DNA of 64,000 nucleotides from Paraburkholderia sabiae (GTDB lineage: Bacteria > Pseudomonadota > Gammaproteobacteria > Burkholderiales > Burkholderiaceae): contig NZ_CP125295.1 in NCBI RefSeq assembly GCF_030412785.1, positions 806,001 through 870,000 of the forward strand, given 5' to 3'. Below the pieces are notes generated by a model. The model did not search any database, was not told where the DNA came from, and saw only the letters and a list, made by a program, of their open reading frames with translations. Numbering within the stretch: the stretch's first letter is position 1; each line of letters starts with the position of its first letter. A program made the position numbers and the translations under genes. Positions 52,435 to 62,637 of the stretch are shown piece after piece.

Positions 52435-53676
52435 ATGAATATGGATTCGTCGATGAACGCTGCGGTGGATGTGGCCATCATCGGAGCAGGGCCGTCGGGT
52501 GCGGTTGCCGCGGCGCTGTTGCGCAAGGCGGGACGATCGGTGCTCGTGCTCGAGCGCCAGCACTTTCCGCGCTTTTCGATTGGCGAGAGCCTGTTGCCGC
52601 AGAGCATGGCGTACCTCGAAGAAGCGGGCATGTTGCAGGCCGTCGTCGAAGCGGGCTTTCAGTACAAGAACGGCGCGCATTTCGTGTATCGCGATCAGTC
52701 GTCCGCTTACGACTTCCGCGACAAGCATTCGGCTGGCTGGGGCACGACGTATCAGGTCGAGCGCGCGACCTTCGACGACCTGCTGATCCGCTGTGCGGCG
52801 GAGCAGGGCGCGGACGTGCGCTTCGGCCACACAGTGCTCGCGATGAAGACAGGCGATGCACCCGTGCTCGACGTCGCCGACGAAGCGGGCAACGCCTACC
52901 AGGTGCATGCGCGCTTCGTGCTCGACGCGAGCGGCTTTGGACGCGTGCTGCCGCGTCTTTTGAATCTCGAAGCGCCGACGCGCATGCCGACGCGCGCCGC
53001 GATCTTCACGCATGTGCGCGACGGCATTCCCGTCGAAGCACATGATCGCAGCAAGATCACGGTGGCTGTGCATCCTGACCATCGCGATGTGTGGTACTGG
53101 ATGATTCCGCTTGCTAACGGGCGCTCGTCGGTGGGTTGTGTGGCGGAGGCGGCGTTCCTCGATGTGCCCGAGGCCGAGCGTGAAGCGAAGCTGCGTGCGT
53201 TGATCCAGAGCGAGCCGACGTTGAACCGGCTGATCGGCAATGCGCCGTTTTTGATGCCTGTGCGGCATATCGGCGGGTACTCGGCGAATGTCGAGCGGCT
53301 GCATGGGGCGGGTTTTGCGTTGCTCGGGAATGCGGGTGAGTTTCTGGATCCTGTGTTTTCGTCGGGGGTGACGATTGCGTTGCGGTCGGCGCATCTTGCT
53401 GTGGCGACGTTGGAGCGCCAGTTGCGTGGCGAGCGCGTTGACTGGCAGTCGGCGTATGACGTTCCGCTGCGCAAGGGGATCGATACGTTTCGTGCGTTCG
53501 TCGAGCGCTGGTATACGGGTGAGTTGCAGGACATCATCTTTTATCCGCACCAGACGCCGTTGATCCGGCGCATGATCAGCGCCGTGCTTGCGGGGTATGC
53601 GTGGGATGAGACGAATCCTTATGTCGCCGAGCCTGTGCGGCGGTTGAATTCGTTGTATGAGGTGTGTAAGGGGTAG
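52435..53676 (+). CDS. FAD-dependent oxidoreductase of the flavin halogenase type
   Basis: 413 residues from the ATG at 52435 (GAAGGA upstream). Rossmann motif GAGPSG at 17-22, GES loop in RFSIGESLLPQSM, Lys78 in FQYKNGAHF at the place of the catalytic Lys of flavin-dependent halogenases, and WYWMIP at 220-225, which fits the WxWxIP signature that blocks monooxygenase activity in this family. LLGNAGEFLDPVFSSG is the second FAD motif. It probably halogenates (or oxidises) the aryl head of the polyene; xanthomonadins of Xanthomonas are known to be brominated. The alternative is a non-halogenating oxidoreductase of the same fold. Confidence 0.85.
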   Translation: MNMDSSMNAAVDVAIIGAGPSGAVAAALLRKAGRSVLVLERQHFPRFSIGESLLPQSMAYLEEAGMLQAVVEAGFQYKNGAHFVYRDQSSAYDFRDKHSAGWGTTYQVERATFDDLLIRCAAEQGADVRFGHTVLAMKTGDAPVLDVADEAGNAYQVHARFVLDASGFGRVLPRLLNLEAPTRMPTRAAIFTHVRDGIPVEAHDRSKITVAVHPDHRDVWYWMIPLANGRSSVGCVAEAAFLDVPEAEREAKLRALIQSEPTLNRLIGNAPFLMPVRHIGGYSANVERLHGAGFALLGNAGEFLDPVFSSGVTIALRSAHLAVATLERQLRGERVDWQSAYDVPLRKGIDTFRAFVERWYTGELQDIIFYPHQTPLIRRMISAVLAGYAWDETNPYVAEPVRRLNSLYEVCKG

Positions 53677-53706
53677 GTTTTTTGTCTGCGACGCTAGTCG
53701 CCATTC

Positions 53707-54270
53707 TTTGCTTTTTTTCTTCGGTGGCATCCGCGAATTCGTATCGGTCTATTAGCGTTGCCCCTGTGCGGGGCGGCAGTTACTTTCTTTGCCGCGGCAA
53801 AGAAAGTAACCAAAGAAAGCCGCTTTTGAACCTCCGGTGCCCGCCAGGATAGCACCGCGCCATGCCGCAGTCGAGCCGTCGCGCAGCGACGCCAACACTC
53901 CGTAGAAAGCCCGCAGTCAACCGCGCGCGGCGCGAAAGATGACATCTGCGTGGAGCACATTCGGTCGGCTTGTTTTTGTCCGTTTGCCCTCGGTTTGGGG
54001 CGGTATGTGTCCAGACTGTGTGTGGGGTTTTCGCGCCGTGCGCGGTTGACTGCGGGCTTTCTACGGAGTGTTGGCGTCGCTGCGCGACCGCTCAAAGGCC
54101 GTGTGCCGTGGCGGTATTCTGGCAGGCACTGGAGGTTCAAAAGCGGCTTTCTTTTGCCTACTTTTCTTTGCCGCTGCAAAGAAAAGTAGGTGCCGCCCCG
54201 CACAGGGGCGACGCTAGCAAACCGATACGAAATCGCGGACGCCAGCTAAAGCAAAAAACAAAAAAAGCAA
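53707..54270. repeat. Long hierarchical palindrome, copy A
   Basis: About 560 bp, almost wholly an imperfect inverted repeat. The inner arms, 53873-53937 and 54029-54093 (about 65 bp), are nearly exact reverse complements. The outer arms hold a 30-bp perfect palindrome (53780-53809, TTACTTTCTTTGCCG core) on the left and a similar hairpin (54157-54190) on the right, plus GCCCCTGTGCGGGGC-type motifs. A/T-rich runs close both ends. Short open frames inside are by-products of the repeat. Placed between convergent genes (halogenase-like, guaD). A second copy lies at 62021-62634. Confidence 0.85.
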
Positions 54271-54295
54271 AAAACCAAAAAGCTAAAACCAAAGC

Positions 54296-55633
54296 TCAGG
54301 CCGCGATCCGCGCCTTCCCAGCCACATGTTGGCGCAAATCATCACGCCGATGAACCCGCTGCCCGGCAGCATAAGTCTCAAACACAGCACGATCATCGCC
54401 GAGCAACGCAAACGCAAACAACAGCTCCTCGAGCGATTCAGTACGCGCAGTACGCCGAGCCAGCAAAGGCGTAGCTTGCGGATCAAGCACGACGAAATCG
54501 GCCTCGGCATCGGGCCGAAGTGTCCCGACCTTATCCCCAAGATCAAGCGCCTCGGCAGCACCTGCCGTCGCCAGCCAGAACATCCGCGTCGCGGTCAGAT
54601 GATGCCCACCCAACCGCGCAACCTTGTGCGCTTCATTCATCGTTTGCAGCATGGAAAACGACGTGCCGCCGCCGACGTCAGTAGCGAGCGTCACAGGCAT
54701 GCCTGACTCATCCGCCTTGTCGAAATCAAACAACCCGCTGCCGAGAAACAGGTTCGACGTCGGGCAGTGCGCAGCGACGGCGCGCGTCTCCGCCATCCTG
54801 CGACGGTCCTCGGCATCGAGATGAATGCAGTGCCCATACACGGCGCGCGGCCGCAGCAGTCCATAGTGATCGTAGATGTCGAGATAGCTGCGATGACCCG
54901 GGAACAGGCTCGCGACCCACTTCACTTCGTCGTGATTCTCCGCGACGTGGCTCTGGATAAACACATCGGGATGCAGCTTCGCGAGCGCGCCCGTCGCTTC
55001 GAGTTGCGCTTCCGTCGACGTCGGCGCGAAACGCGGCGTCAGCGCGTACATCTGACGTCCCTTGTTGTGCCAGCGCGCGATCAGCTCGGCGCTGTCGTCA
55101 TAGCCCGATTGCGCGGTGTCGCGCAAAAACTCCGGGCAGTTGCGATCCATTAGCACCTTGCCGCCGATCATCCGCACGTTTCGCCGCTGCGCTTCCGTGA
55201 AGAGCGCATCGGCGGATTGCTTGTGCACCGTGCAGTAGACGAGCGCCGTCGTCGTGCCGCTCGCGAGCAGTTCGTCGATGAAAAAGCGCGCCGTGTCCTC
55301 TGCGACAGCGGCTTCGCTGAAGCCGCGCTCGGTCGGGAACGTGTACGTGTCGAGCCACGGCAGCAGACCGGGCGCGGGCGACGCGATCATGTCCGTCTGC
55401 GGAAAATGAATGTGCGTGTCGATGAAACCGGGGACGATCAGCTTGTCGCGCATCTCGACCACCTGTGTTCCCGGTGCGAGCTGCGCCGCGACGGACGCAT
55501 ACGCGCCCGCCGCGACGACATGTCCGTCTTCGACGATCAGAAGGCCGTCTTCGTTGAAGACTGCGGCATGGGACGATTGCGCAGGATCGCCGTTGAACGT
55601 CAGCAGTTGCGCGCGAAAAGCTGTTTGAGTCAT
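54296..55633 (-). CDS. guaD: Guanine deaminase
   Basis: 445 residues, amidohydrolase fold. It converts guanine to xanthine with zinc. Motifs: KLIVPGFIDTHIHFPQTDMI (first HxH), LYCTVH-type VYCTVHKQSAD, ALTPRFAPTST, VFIQSHVAENHDEV, VYGHCIHLDAEDRRRM and VTLATDVGGGTSFSML with the metal-binding Asp. Last gene of the operon xdhA-xdhB-xdhC-add-guaD, 28 bp after add; its product xanthine feeds XdhAB. The stop lies only 26 bp from palindrome A. Confidence 0.95.
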   Translation of the reverse strand: MTQTAFRAQLLTFNGDPAQSSHAAVFNEDGLLIVEDGHVVAAGAYASVAAQLAPGTQVVEMRDKLIVPGFIDTHIHFPQTDMIASPAPGLLPWLDTYTFPTERGFSEAAVAEDTARFFIDELLASGTTTALVYCTVHKQSADALFTEAQRRNVRMIGGKVLMDRNCPEFLRDTAQSGYDDSAELIARWHNKGRQMYALTPRFAPTSTEAQLEATGALAKLHPDVFIQSHVAENHDEVKWVASLFPGHRSYLDIYDHYGLLRPRAVYGHCIHLDAEDRRRMAETRAVAAHCPTSNLFLGSGLFDFDKADESGMPVTLATDVGGGTSFSMLQTMNEAHKVARLGGHHLTATRMFWLATAGAAEALDLGDKVGTLRPDAEADFVVLDPQATPLLARRTARTESLEELLFAFALLGDDRAVFETYAAGQRVHRRDDLRQHVAGKARIAA

Positions 55634-55661
55634 GAGTGAAACCGTCTCCGAACTTTAAGGA

Positions 55662-56708
<1,047 letters not shown>

Positions 56709-56780
56709 TCAATGGTTCGGGTTATCGATGGAATTATTCGACGTCCGATGGCTGGTCGGACGTCCCCAATGCGTTGATGC

Positions 56781-57791
56781 TCATGCCGTTTGCACTGCGT
56801 GCGCGGCGTTGGCCTCGACGGCTTGCAGCAGTTGCGCCGCCGCCGAAATCGCAATGATTTCCGGCGACTTGTCGACGATGCCGTCCACGCCGAGCGGACA
56901 TTTCATCCGCGCGATCGCGACGGGATCGAAGCCGCGCGCGGCGAGCCGGTGCTCGAACTGCTTGCGCTTCGTGTGCGAGCCGATCATGCCGAAGAACGCG
57001 AAGTCGCCACGCCGCAAGATGCGCTCGGCGAGATCGAGGTCACGCGCGTGGTTGTGCGTCATCACGATGAAATACGTGCGCGGCGCGGCCTTGTCGACGG
57101 CTTCGTCGGGTGCGTCGTTCGCGTCGATCGTCACGTTCGACGCGCCCAGTGTGTCGGGCTCGGGAAACTGCGCATCGCGTTCGTCGACCCAGCGCACATG
57201 GCAGGGCAACGTCGCGAGCACGCGCACGAGCGCTGCGCCCACGTGACCTGCGCCGAACAGCACGACGGGAAAATCGCGCGGCGCGATGGTTTCGGTGAGC
57301 AGCGCGCTGCTGTCGTCGAAACCCGCGCCGTCCCACAGCAGACAGTCGGCGCTTTCGACGCCCGGCTCCGGATCGGACAGCATCACCGCATCGGGTGCGG
57401 GGCCGAATGATACGCTACGCACCATCGAATGGCCTGCCGCGATGCGCTTCGCGAGCGACGTGACCCAGCCGAGATCGGCGATATCGAGTCGCTCGAATGC
57501 GAGCACCACCGCACCGCCGCAGCACTGGCCGAGGCTCGGTCCGAGCGCGAACCGTTCGAGCCGCCGCATGTTCGGCGCGCGCATGCCGTCGCGCAGCACC
57601 TGGCGCGCGCTTTCGATCGCTTTCCATTCGAGATGTCCGCCGCCGATCGTGTGACGCGCCGAATCGCGTGTGACGATCATCTTCGTGCCCGCGTCGCGCG
57701 GCGCCGAGCCTTCGGCGCGAGCGACTGTCACGAGCACGACGGCGTCGCCGTGCGCGAGCAGTTGCTGCAGATCGGTGAGCCAGGCATGCAT
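56781..57791 (-). CDS. xdhC: XdhC, xanthine dehydrogenase molybdenum-cofactor chaperone
   Basis: 336 residues from the ATG at 57791 (GGAGAACCG upstream); the open frame upstream is not needed. Begins MHAWLTDLQQLLAHGDAVVL, has VARAEGSAPRDAGTKMIV, TIGGGHLEWKAIESARQ and LGPSLGQCCGGAVVLAFE with two Cys used in Moco binding, then a Rossmann domain (VVLFGAGHVGAALVRVLATL, FVMTHNH-type IVMTHNHARDLDL). XdhC binds sulfurated Moco and inserts it into XdhB. 100 bp downstream of xdhB. Confidence 0.94.
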   Translation of the reverse strand: MHAWLTDLQQLLAHGDAVVLVTVARAEGSAPRDAGTKMIVTRDSARHTIGGGHLEWKAIESARQVLRDGMRAPNMRRLERFALGPSLGQCCGGAVVLAFERLDIADLGWVTSLAKRIAAGHSMVRSVSFGPAPDAVMLSDPEPGVESADCLLWDGAGFDDSSALLTETIAPRDFPVVLFGAGHVGAALVRVLATLPCHVRWVDERDAQFPEPDTLGASNVTIDANDAPDEAVDKAAPRTYFIVMTHNHARDLDLAERILRRGDFAFFGMIGSHTKRKQFEHRLAARGFDPVAIARMKCPLGVDGIVDKSPEIIAISAAAQLLQAVEANAAHAVQTA

Positions 57792-57891
57792 CCGGCGGTT
57801 CTCCGTGCTGGGCCGCGCGGGTTGGCCGCGCAGCCGGTTGATCTTGCGTGCGGCGCGGTCGTGTCGCGCGGCACTTTTTACGTGTGTGGCG

Positions 57892-60318
57892 TTATGCGGC
57901 CGTGTCCGCCGGTGAAGTTGGACTGGCCGCTGAATCGATCGTTGCAGAGGGCGTGCCCGCATGTAGTGTCTGCATGGCATCGATCGCGTCGAGAATCGCT
58001 TCGGGCGTCGCGGGCGCGCGCAGCGGCGGCGCGTGCGCGGCTTCGGGCGCGGTGGCCGCGACGGCATCGCGGATTGCGAGAAACACCGAGAACGGCAGCA
58101 ACAGCGGCGGTTCGCCGACAGCCTTCGAGCGGAACACGGTCGGCTCGACGTTGTCGTTGCTGTACAGCTTCACGTTGAACGCAGCGGGCGTGTCGCTGAC
58201 GGCGGGAATCTTGTAGGTGGACGGCGCGTGCGTCATCAGACGGCCGTCGCGATTCCACCAGAGCTCTTCCGTCGTCAGCCAGCCCATGCCCTGGATGAAC
58301 GCGCCTTCCACCTGGCCGAGATCGATCGCGGGATTGATCGACTGGCCGGCGTCGTGCAGCACGTCCGCGCGCACCAGTTTCCATTCGCCCGTCAGCGTGT
58401 CGATCACGACTTCGGACACGGCCGCGCCGTATGCGAAGTAGTAAAACGGATGACCCGTCAGCGTCTTCGCGTCCCAATGCACTTTCGGCGTCGCGTAGAA
58501 GCCGTCGGACCACAACTGGATGCGAGCGAGATACGCCGCGTTGACGAGTTGCGCGAAGGGCATCGCCGCGCCGTTCGCGCGCACTTCGCTTTGAGCGAAG
58601 GTCACATCGCCGGGCATGCCGCCGAGTTCTTTCGCCGCGAGCGAGGCGAGGCGTTCGCGGATCGTCGTCGCGGCGGCTTCGGCGGCTTTGCCGTTCAGGT
58701 CGCTGCCCGTCGAAGCAGCCGTCGCCGATGTATTCGCGACTTTCGACGTATCCGTCGCCGTCACGCGCACGCGTGCGAGCGGCAGGCCGAACACGCCCGC
58801 GACGACTTGCGCGACCTTCGTGTTCAAGCCCTGGCCCATCTCCGTGCCGCCGTGATTCACGAGCACCGAGCCGTCCTTGTAGACGTGCACGAGCGCGCCC
58901 GCCTGGTTCAGGAACGGCACGTTGAACGAGATGCCGAACTTGACGGGCGAATACGCGATGCCGCGCTTGAGCACGGAACTCGTCGCGTTGAACGCGGCAA
59001 TCGCTTCGCGCCGCGCGAGATAGCCGCTCGATTCGATCAGTTCGTCCGTCAGCGGCGCGATCACGTTGTCTTCGACCGTTTGGCCATACGGCGTGACGTT
59101 GCGCTCGCCGATGCCGTAGAAATTCGCGCGACGCACGTCGAGCGGATCGCGCTTCAGTTCACGCGCGATGCCGTCCATCATCACTTCCATTACGAGCGCG
59201 CCCTGCGGTCCGCCGAAGCCGCGAAACGCGGTGTTCGACTGCGTGTTCGTCTTGCACGGCAACGCGACGATATCGACATCCGACAGGTAATACGCGTTGT
59301 CGAAGTGGCACACGGCGCGCGTCGCGACGGCGCCCGACAGATCCGCCGAGAAACCCGCGCGCAGCGCGATCTCGACGCGCGCGCCGAGAATGCGGCCGTC
59401 ATCGTCGAAACCGGCTTCGTACTCGTAGATCGCGTCGTGACGCTTGCCCGTGATCATGAAGTCGTCGTCGCGATCGGCGCGCAACTTCACGGGGCGACGC
59501 AGCTTGTGCGCGGCCAGCGACGCGGCACATGCAAAGAGCGCCGACTGCGATTCCTTGCCGCCGAAGCCGCCGCCCATCCGGCGGCATTCGCACAGCACGC
59601 TATGCGTCGGCCAGCCGAACATATGCGCGACGACGTGCTGCATTTCGCTCGGATGCTGCGTCGAGCTGTAGACGAGCATGCCGTCCATTTCCTTCGGCAC
59701 GGCATACGCGACCTGGCCTTCCAGATAGAACTGCTCCTGGCCGCCGACTTCGAATGTGCCTGCGATCCGGTGCGGCGCCTGCGCGATTTTCTCGGCGGGC
59801 GCGCCGCGCTTCAGGTGCAGCGGCGGCAGCACGTACTGCTTTTTCGCCTTCGCTTCCGCGGCTGTCAGCACGGCTTCGAGCGGCTCGTAACGCACGACGT
59901 CGTCGCTTTTCGCGAGCGCCGCCGCGCGCCGCGCGAGTTCGTGGCTCTGCGCGACGACGATGAAGACGGGCTGGCCGAGATACAGCACTTCGCCGTCGGC
60001 GAGAATCGGATCGTCGTGCAAGACGGGGCCGCAGTTGTTTTCGCCGGGGATGTCGTCGGCTGTCAGCACGGCGACGACGCCGGGAGCAGCCCGCACGGCA
60101 TCGAGATCGAGCGACACGATGCGCGCATGCGCATGCCGCGACAGGCCGAGCGCCGCGTGCAGCGTCTGTTGAAGCTCGGGGATGTCGTCGGTGTAGGTTG
60201 CTTCGCCGCTCACATGCAGCGCCGCCGATTCGTGCGGCAGCGGCACGCCGATCGCGGTTTGCGCGTCGGCTTCGGCGCGCTCTGCCTGATGAACGAATGC
60301 TTCAGTCTGTTTGTTCAT
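57892..60318 (-). CDS. xdhB: Xanthine dehydrogenase, molybdopterin-binding subunit
   Basis: 808 residues from the ATG at 60318, overlapping the xdhA stop by 4 bp. Starts NKQTEAFVHQAERAE. The aldehyde-oxidase/xanthine-dehydrogenase domains show SGEATYTDDIPELQQTLHAA, GGQEQFYLEGQVAYAVP, MGGGFGGKESQSALFA, NTAFRGFGGPQGALVMEVMM with the catalytic Arg region, and VNHGGTEMGQGLNTKVAQV. The family Glu is in VGEPPLLLPFSVFLAIRDAV. It oxidises hypoxanthine and xanthine to urate with electrons passed to XdhA. Length is typical of bacterial two-subunit enzymes. Confidence 0.96.
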   Translation of the reverse strand: MNKQTEAFVHQAERAEADAQTAIGVPLPHESAALHVSGEATYTDDIPELQQTLHAALGLSRHAHARIVSLDLDAVRAAPGVVAVLTADDIPGENNCGPVLHDDPILADGEVLYLGQPVFIVVAQSHELARRAAALAKSDDVVRYEPLEAVLTAAEAKAKKQYVLPPLHLKRGAPAEKIAQAPHRIAGTFEVGGQEQFYLEGQVAYAVPKEMDGMLVYSSTQHPSEMQHVVAHMFGWPTHSVLCECRRMGGGFGGKESQSALFACAASLAAHKLRRPVKLRADRDDDFMITGKRHDAIYEYEAGFDDDGRILGARVEIALRAGFSADLSGAVATRAVCHFDNAYYLSDVDIVALPCKTNTQSNTAFRGFGGPQGALVMEVMMDGIARELKRDPLDVRRANFYGIGERNVTPYGQTVEDNVIAPLTDELIESSGYLARREAIAAFNATSSVLKRGIAYSPVKFGISFNVPFLNQAGALVHVYKDGSVLVNHGGTEMGQGLNTKVAQVVAGVFGLPLARVRVTATDTSKVANTSATAASTGSDLNGKAAEAAATTIRERLASLAAKELGGMPGDVTFAQSEVRANGAAMPFAQLVNAAYLARIQLWSDGFYATPKVHWDAKTLTGHPFYYFAYGAAVSEVVIDTLTGEWKLVRADVLHDAGQSINPAIDLGQVEGAFIQGMGWLTTEELWWNRDGRLMTHAPSTYKIPAVSDTPAAFNVKLYSNDNVEPTVFRSKAVGEPPLLLPFSVFLAIRDAVAATAPEAAHAPPLRAPATPEAILDAIDAMQTLHAGTPSATIDSAASPTSPADTAA

Positions 60319-61856
60319 GACGTCGGCTCCTGCGTGGCATGCAGCGCGCCTGCATCGAACGCGAATGCGTTGACGTCGCGCAACGCGAGCGGATCGGCGT
60401 CGCGCGTTTCCAGATGGAAGCGCCACAGCAGATTGCACGCGACTTTCAGCCGGTACGCACCCGATGCGCGCATGTCGGTGAGCGGCTGGTAGTCGGCGGC
60501 GAGCGCGGTCATTGCGCGTTGCGCGGCGGCCGCGTCCCAGGGCGCGCCTTTGAGCGCGGCTTCCGCCTGCTGCGCGCGCTTCGGCGTCGCGGCCATGCCG
60601 CCGAACGCGATGCGCGCATCCGCGATCACGCCGTCCGCGATGCGCAAGGCGAACGCGGCGCACACGGCCGAGATGTCCTGGTCGTAGCGCTTCGAAACCT
60701 TGTATGTGCGGAAACGCAGATCCTGCGCGGGGCGCGGCACGCGGATCGCCGCGACGAATTCGCCCGCTTCGAGCGCCGTCTTCTGATAACCGATGTAGAA
60801 CGCGTCGAGCGGCAGCGTGCGCGTCTTGCGCTCGCGTTGCAGCACGACTTGCGCGTCGAGCGCGATCAGCGCGGGCATCGAATCGCCGATGGGCGAGCCG
60901 TTCGCGACATTGCCGCCGAGCGTGCCCGCATTGCGGATCGGCAGCGACGCGAAGCGCGTCCACAGTTCGGCGAGTTCCGGATAGTCGGCGGTGAGGGCGG
61001 CGTACGCGTCTTCGAGCGAGACGGCCGCGCCGATCGTCAGCGTCTGCGCGTCGCGCTCGATCGTCTTCAGTTCCGCGACGTTGCCGATGTACAGGATGTC
61101 GCCGAGATCGCGAAACTGCTTCGTCACCCACAGGCCGACATCGGTGCTGCCCGCGAGCAGGCGGGCGTGCGGATGTTGCGCGCGCAGCGTGGCGAAGGCG
61201 TCGAGCGTGACGGGCGCGTAGAAAGTCGGCTGGCCGAATGCGTCGCCGCGCGTATCGGGCGCGCTGTATTCGAAGGTCGCGCTGCGCTGGATCGAACGAA
61301 GCGCCTTGACGACGGCTGCGCGGTCGAGCGCGACGCGCGGATAGTGCTGCTCGTCGAACATCTTCTGCGACGCTTCGACGATCGGCCGATAACCTGTGCA
61401 GCGGCACAGATTGCCGGACAGCGCGGTGTTGATTTCATCGCGAGTCGGCAGGCCGGCGCCGGTGGGCTGGTTTTCGTAGAGCGCCCACATCGACATCACG
61501 AAGCCGGGCGTGCAGAAACCGCACTGCGAGCCGTGGCAGTCGACCATTGCCTGTTGCGCGGGATGCAGCGCGCCGCTGGCCGCGCGCAGGTCTTCGACGG
61601 TGAAGAGGGCTTTGCCGTCGAGCGTCGGCAGGAACTGGATGCAGGCGTTGACGGCCTTGAGTTGCAGTTGCCCGCTCGAATCGGCTTCCCCGACGACGAC
61701 CGTGCATGCGCCGCAATCGCCTTCCGCGCAGCCTTCCTTGGTGCCTGTGCAGTGCAGGTCTTCGCGCAGGTGCTGGAGCACGGTGCGCGAGGCGGGCACG
61801 CCGCCGATTTCGCGGACGGTTCCCTGGTGATAGAAGCGGATGGTTTGCGTTGTCAC
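60315..61856 (-). CDS. xdhA: Xanthine dehydrogenase, iron-sulfur/FAD subunit
   Basis: 513 residues from a GTG at 61856, which has AGGA six bases upstream; an ATG six codons earlier (61874) lacks a ribosome site but cannot be excluded. N-terminal plant-type [2Fe-2S] site (CTGTKEGCAEGDCGAC and a later Cys), second cluster QCGFCTPGFVMSM and GNLCRCTGYRPIVEA, then the FAD domain with LLAGSTDVGLWVTK and LGGNVANGSPIGDSMPALIA. It takes electrons from XdhB and reduces NAD. First gene of the purine operon; the interval up to palindrome B contains its promoter. Confidence 0.95.
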   Translation of the reverse strand: MTTQTIRFYHQGTVREIGGVPASRTVLQHLREDLHCTGTKEGCAEGDCGACTVVVGEADSSGQLQLKAVNACIQFLPTLDGKALFTVEDLRAASGALHPAQQAMVDCHGSQCGFCTPGFVMSMWALYENQPTGAGLPTRDEINTALSGNLCRCTGYRPIVEASQKMFDEQHYPRVALDRAAVVKALRSIQRSATFEYSAPDTRGDAFGQPTFYAPVTLDAFATLRAQHPHARLLAGSTDVGLWVTKQFRDLGDILYIGNVAELKTIERDAQTLTIGAAVSLEDAYAALTADYPELAELWTRFASLPIRNAGTLGGNVANGSPIGDSMPALIALDAQVVLQRERKTRTLPLDAFYIGYQKTALEAGEFVAAIRVPRPAQDLRFRTYKVSKRYDQDISAVCAAFALRIADGVIADARIAFGGMAATPKRAQQAEAALKGAPWDAAAAQRAMTALAADYQPLTDMRASGAYRLKVACNLLWRFHLETRDADPLALRDVNAFAFDAGALHATQEPTS

Positions 61857-62020
61857 GGCGAATCCTGAAGACATTGCGGACCGGGCGCGCGTTACGCATG
61901 GGTCGCGCCGTAGCCGGCCTCGCGCACGTAGATCGCCATCCAGGTTCGAACATAACACCACTTTGTCCCAAAAATATTTTTCTGATCGAATGAGGGGTAT
62001 GTGGGGGAGGGCATGGCACG

Positions 62021-62634
62021 GCTTTTTGGTTTTTGTTTTTTGCTTTTTTGTTTTTGCTGCGGTGGCATCCGCGAATTCGTAGCTGTGCTTCAGGCGTTGC
62101 CCCTGTGCGGGGCGGCAGTTACTTTCTTTGCCGCCGCAAAGAAAGTAACCAAAGAAAGCGGCTTCACACCTCCGGTGCCGGCCTGGATACCGCTTCGGCA
62201 TGTCGCTGTTGAGCCGTCGCGCAGCGACGCCCACACTCCGTAGAAAGCCCGCAGTCATCCGCGCGCGGCGCGAAAGATGACATCCACCTGGGGCACATTC
62301 GGTTGACTTGTTTTTTTGCGTTTGCCGTCGGTTTGATTGTGGCGGTATGTGCTCCAGACCATGTGTGGGGTTTTCGCGCCGTGCGCGGTTGACTGCGGGC
62401 TTTCTACGGGGTGCGGACGTTGCTGCGCGCTAGCTCAGAGAACCTGTGCCGTAGCGGTATCCGGGTGGGTACCGGAGGTTTGAAGCGGCTTTCTTTTGCC
62501 TACTTTTCTTTGCCGCTGCAAAGAAAAGTAGGTGCCGCCCCGCACAGGGGCAACGCGTGAAGTACGGATACGAAACCGCGGATGCCAGCAAAAACCAATA
62601 AAAACCTAAAACAACCAGCAAAAAACGAAAAAAC
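62021..62634. repeat. Long hierarchical palindrome, copy B
   Basis: The same element as copy A, about 610 bp. It carries the same left outer hairpin (62119-62148, one central change), the same inner arms (left 62211-62275; right about 62371-62440, more diverged) and the same right outer hairpin (about 62500-62531), with T- or A-rich ends. Copies A and B agree closely over the arms and in the centre. It lies between dsbB (upstream) and xdhA, where both flanking genes read minus. No convincing gene inside. Confidence 0.85.
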
Positions 62635-62637
62635 CGG

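Noticed and set aside
53950..54353. Short frames inside palindrome A (and 62001-62243 in palindrome B) with similar peptides in both copies
   Set aside because: The similarity comes from the repeated DNA. Frames start or stop at different points in the two copies, no ribosome site is present, and the same peptides arise from the palindromic arms.
57892..61407. Reading xdhB as a 1171-residue protein
   Set aside because: The part upstream of 60318 is the out-of-frame antisense-like shadow of xdhA. The 808-residue start overlaps the xdhA stop and matches the family.
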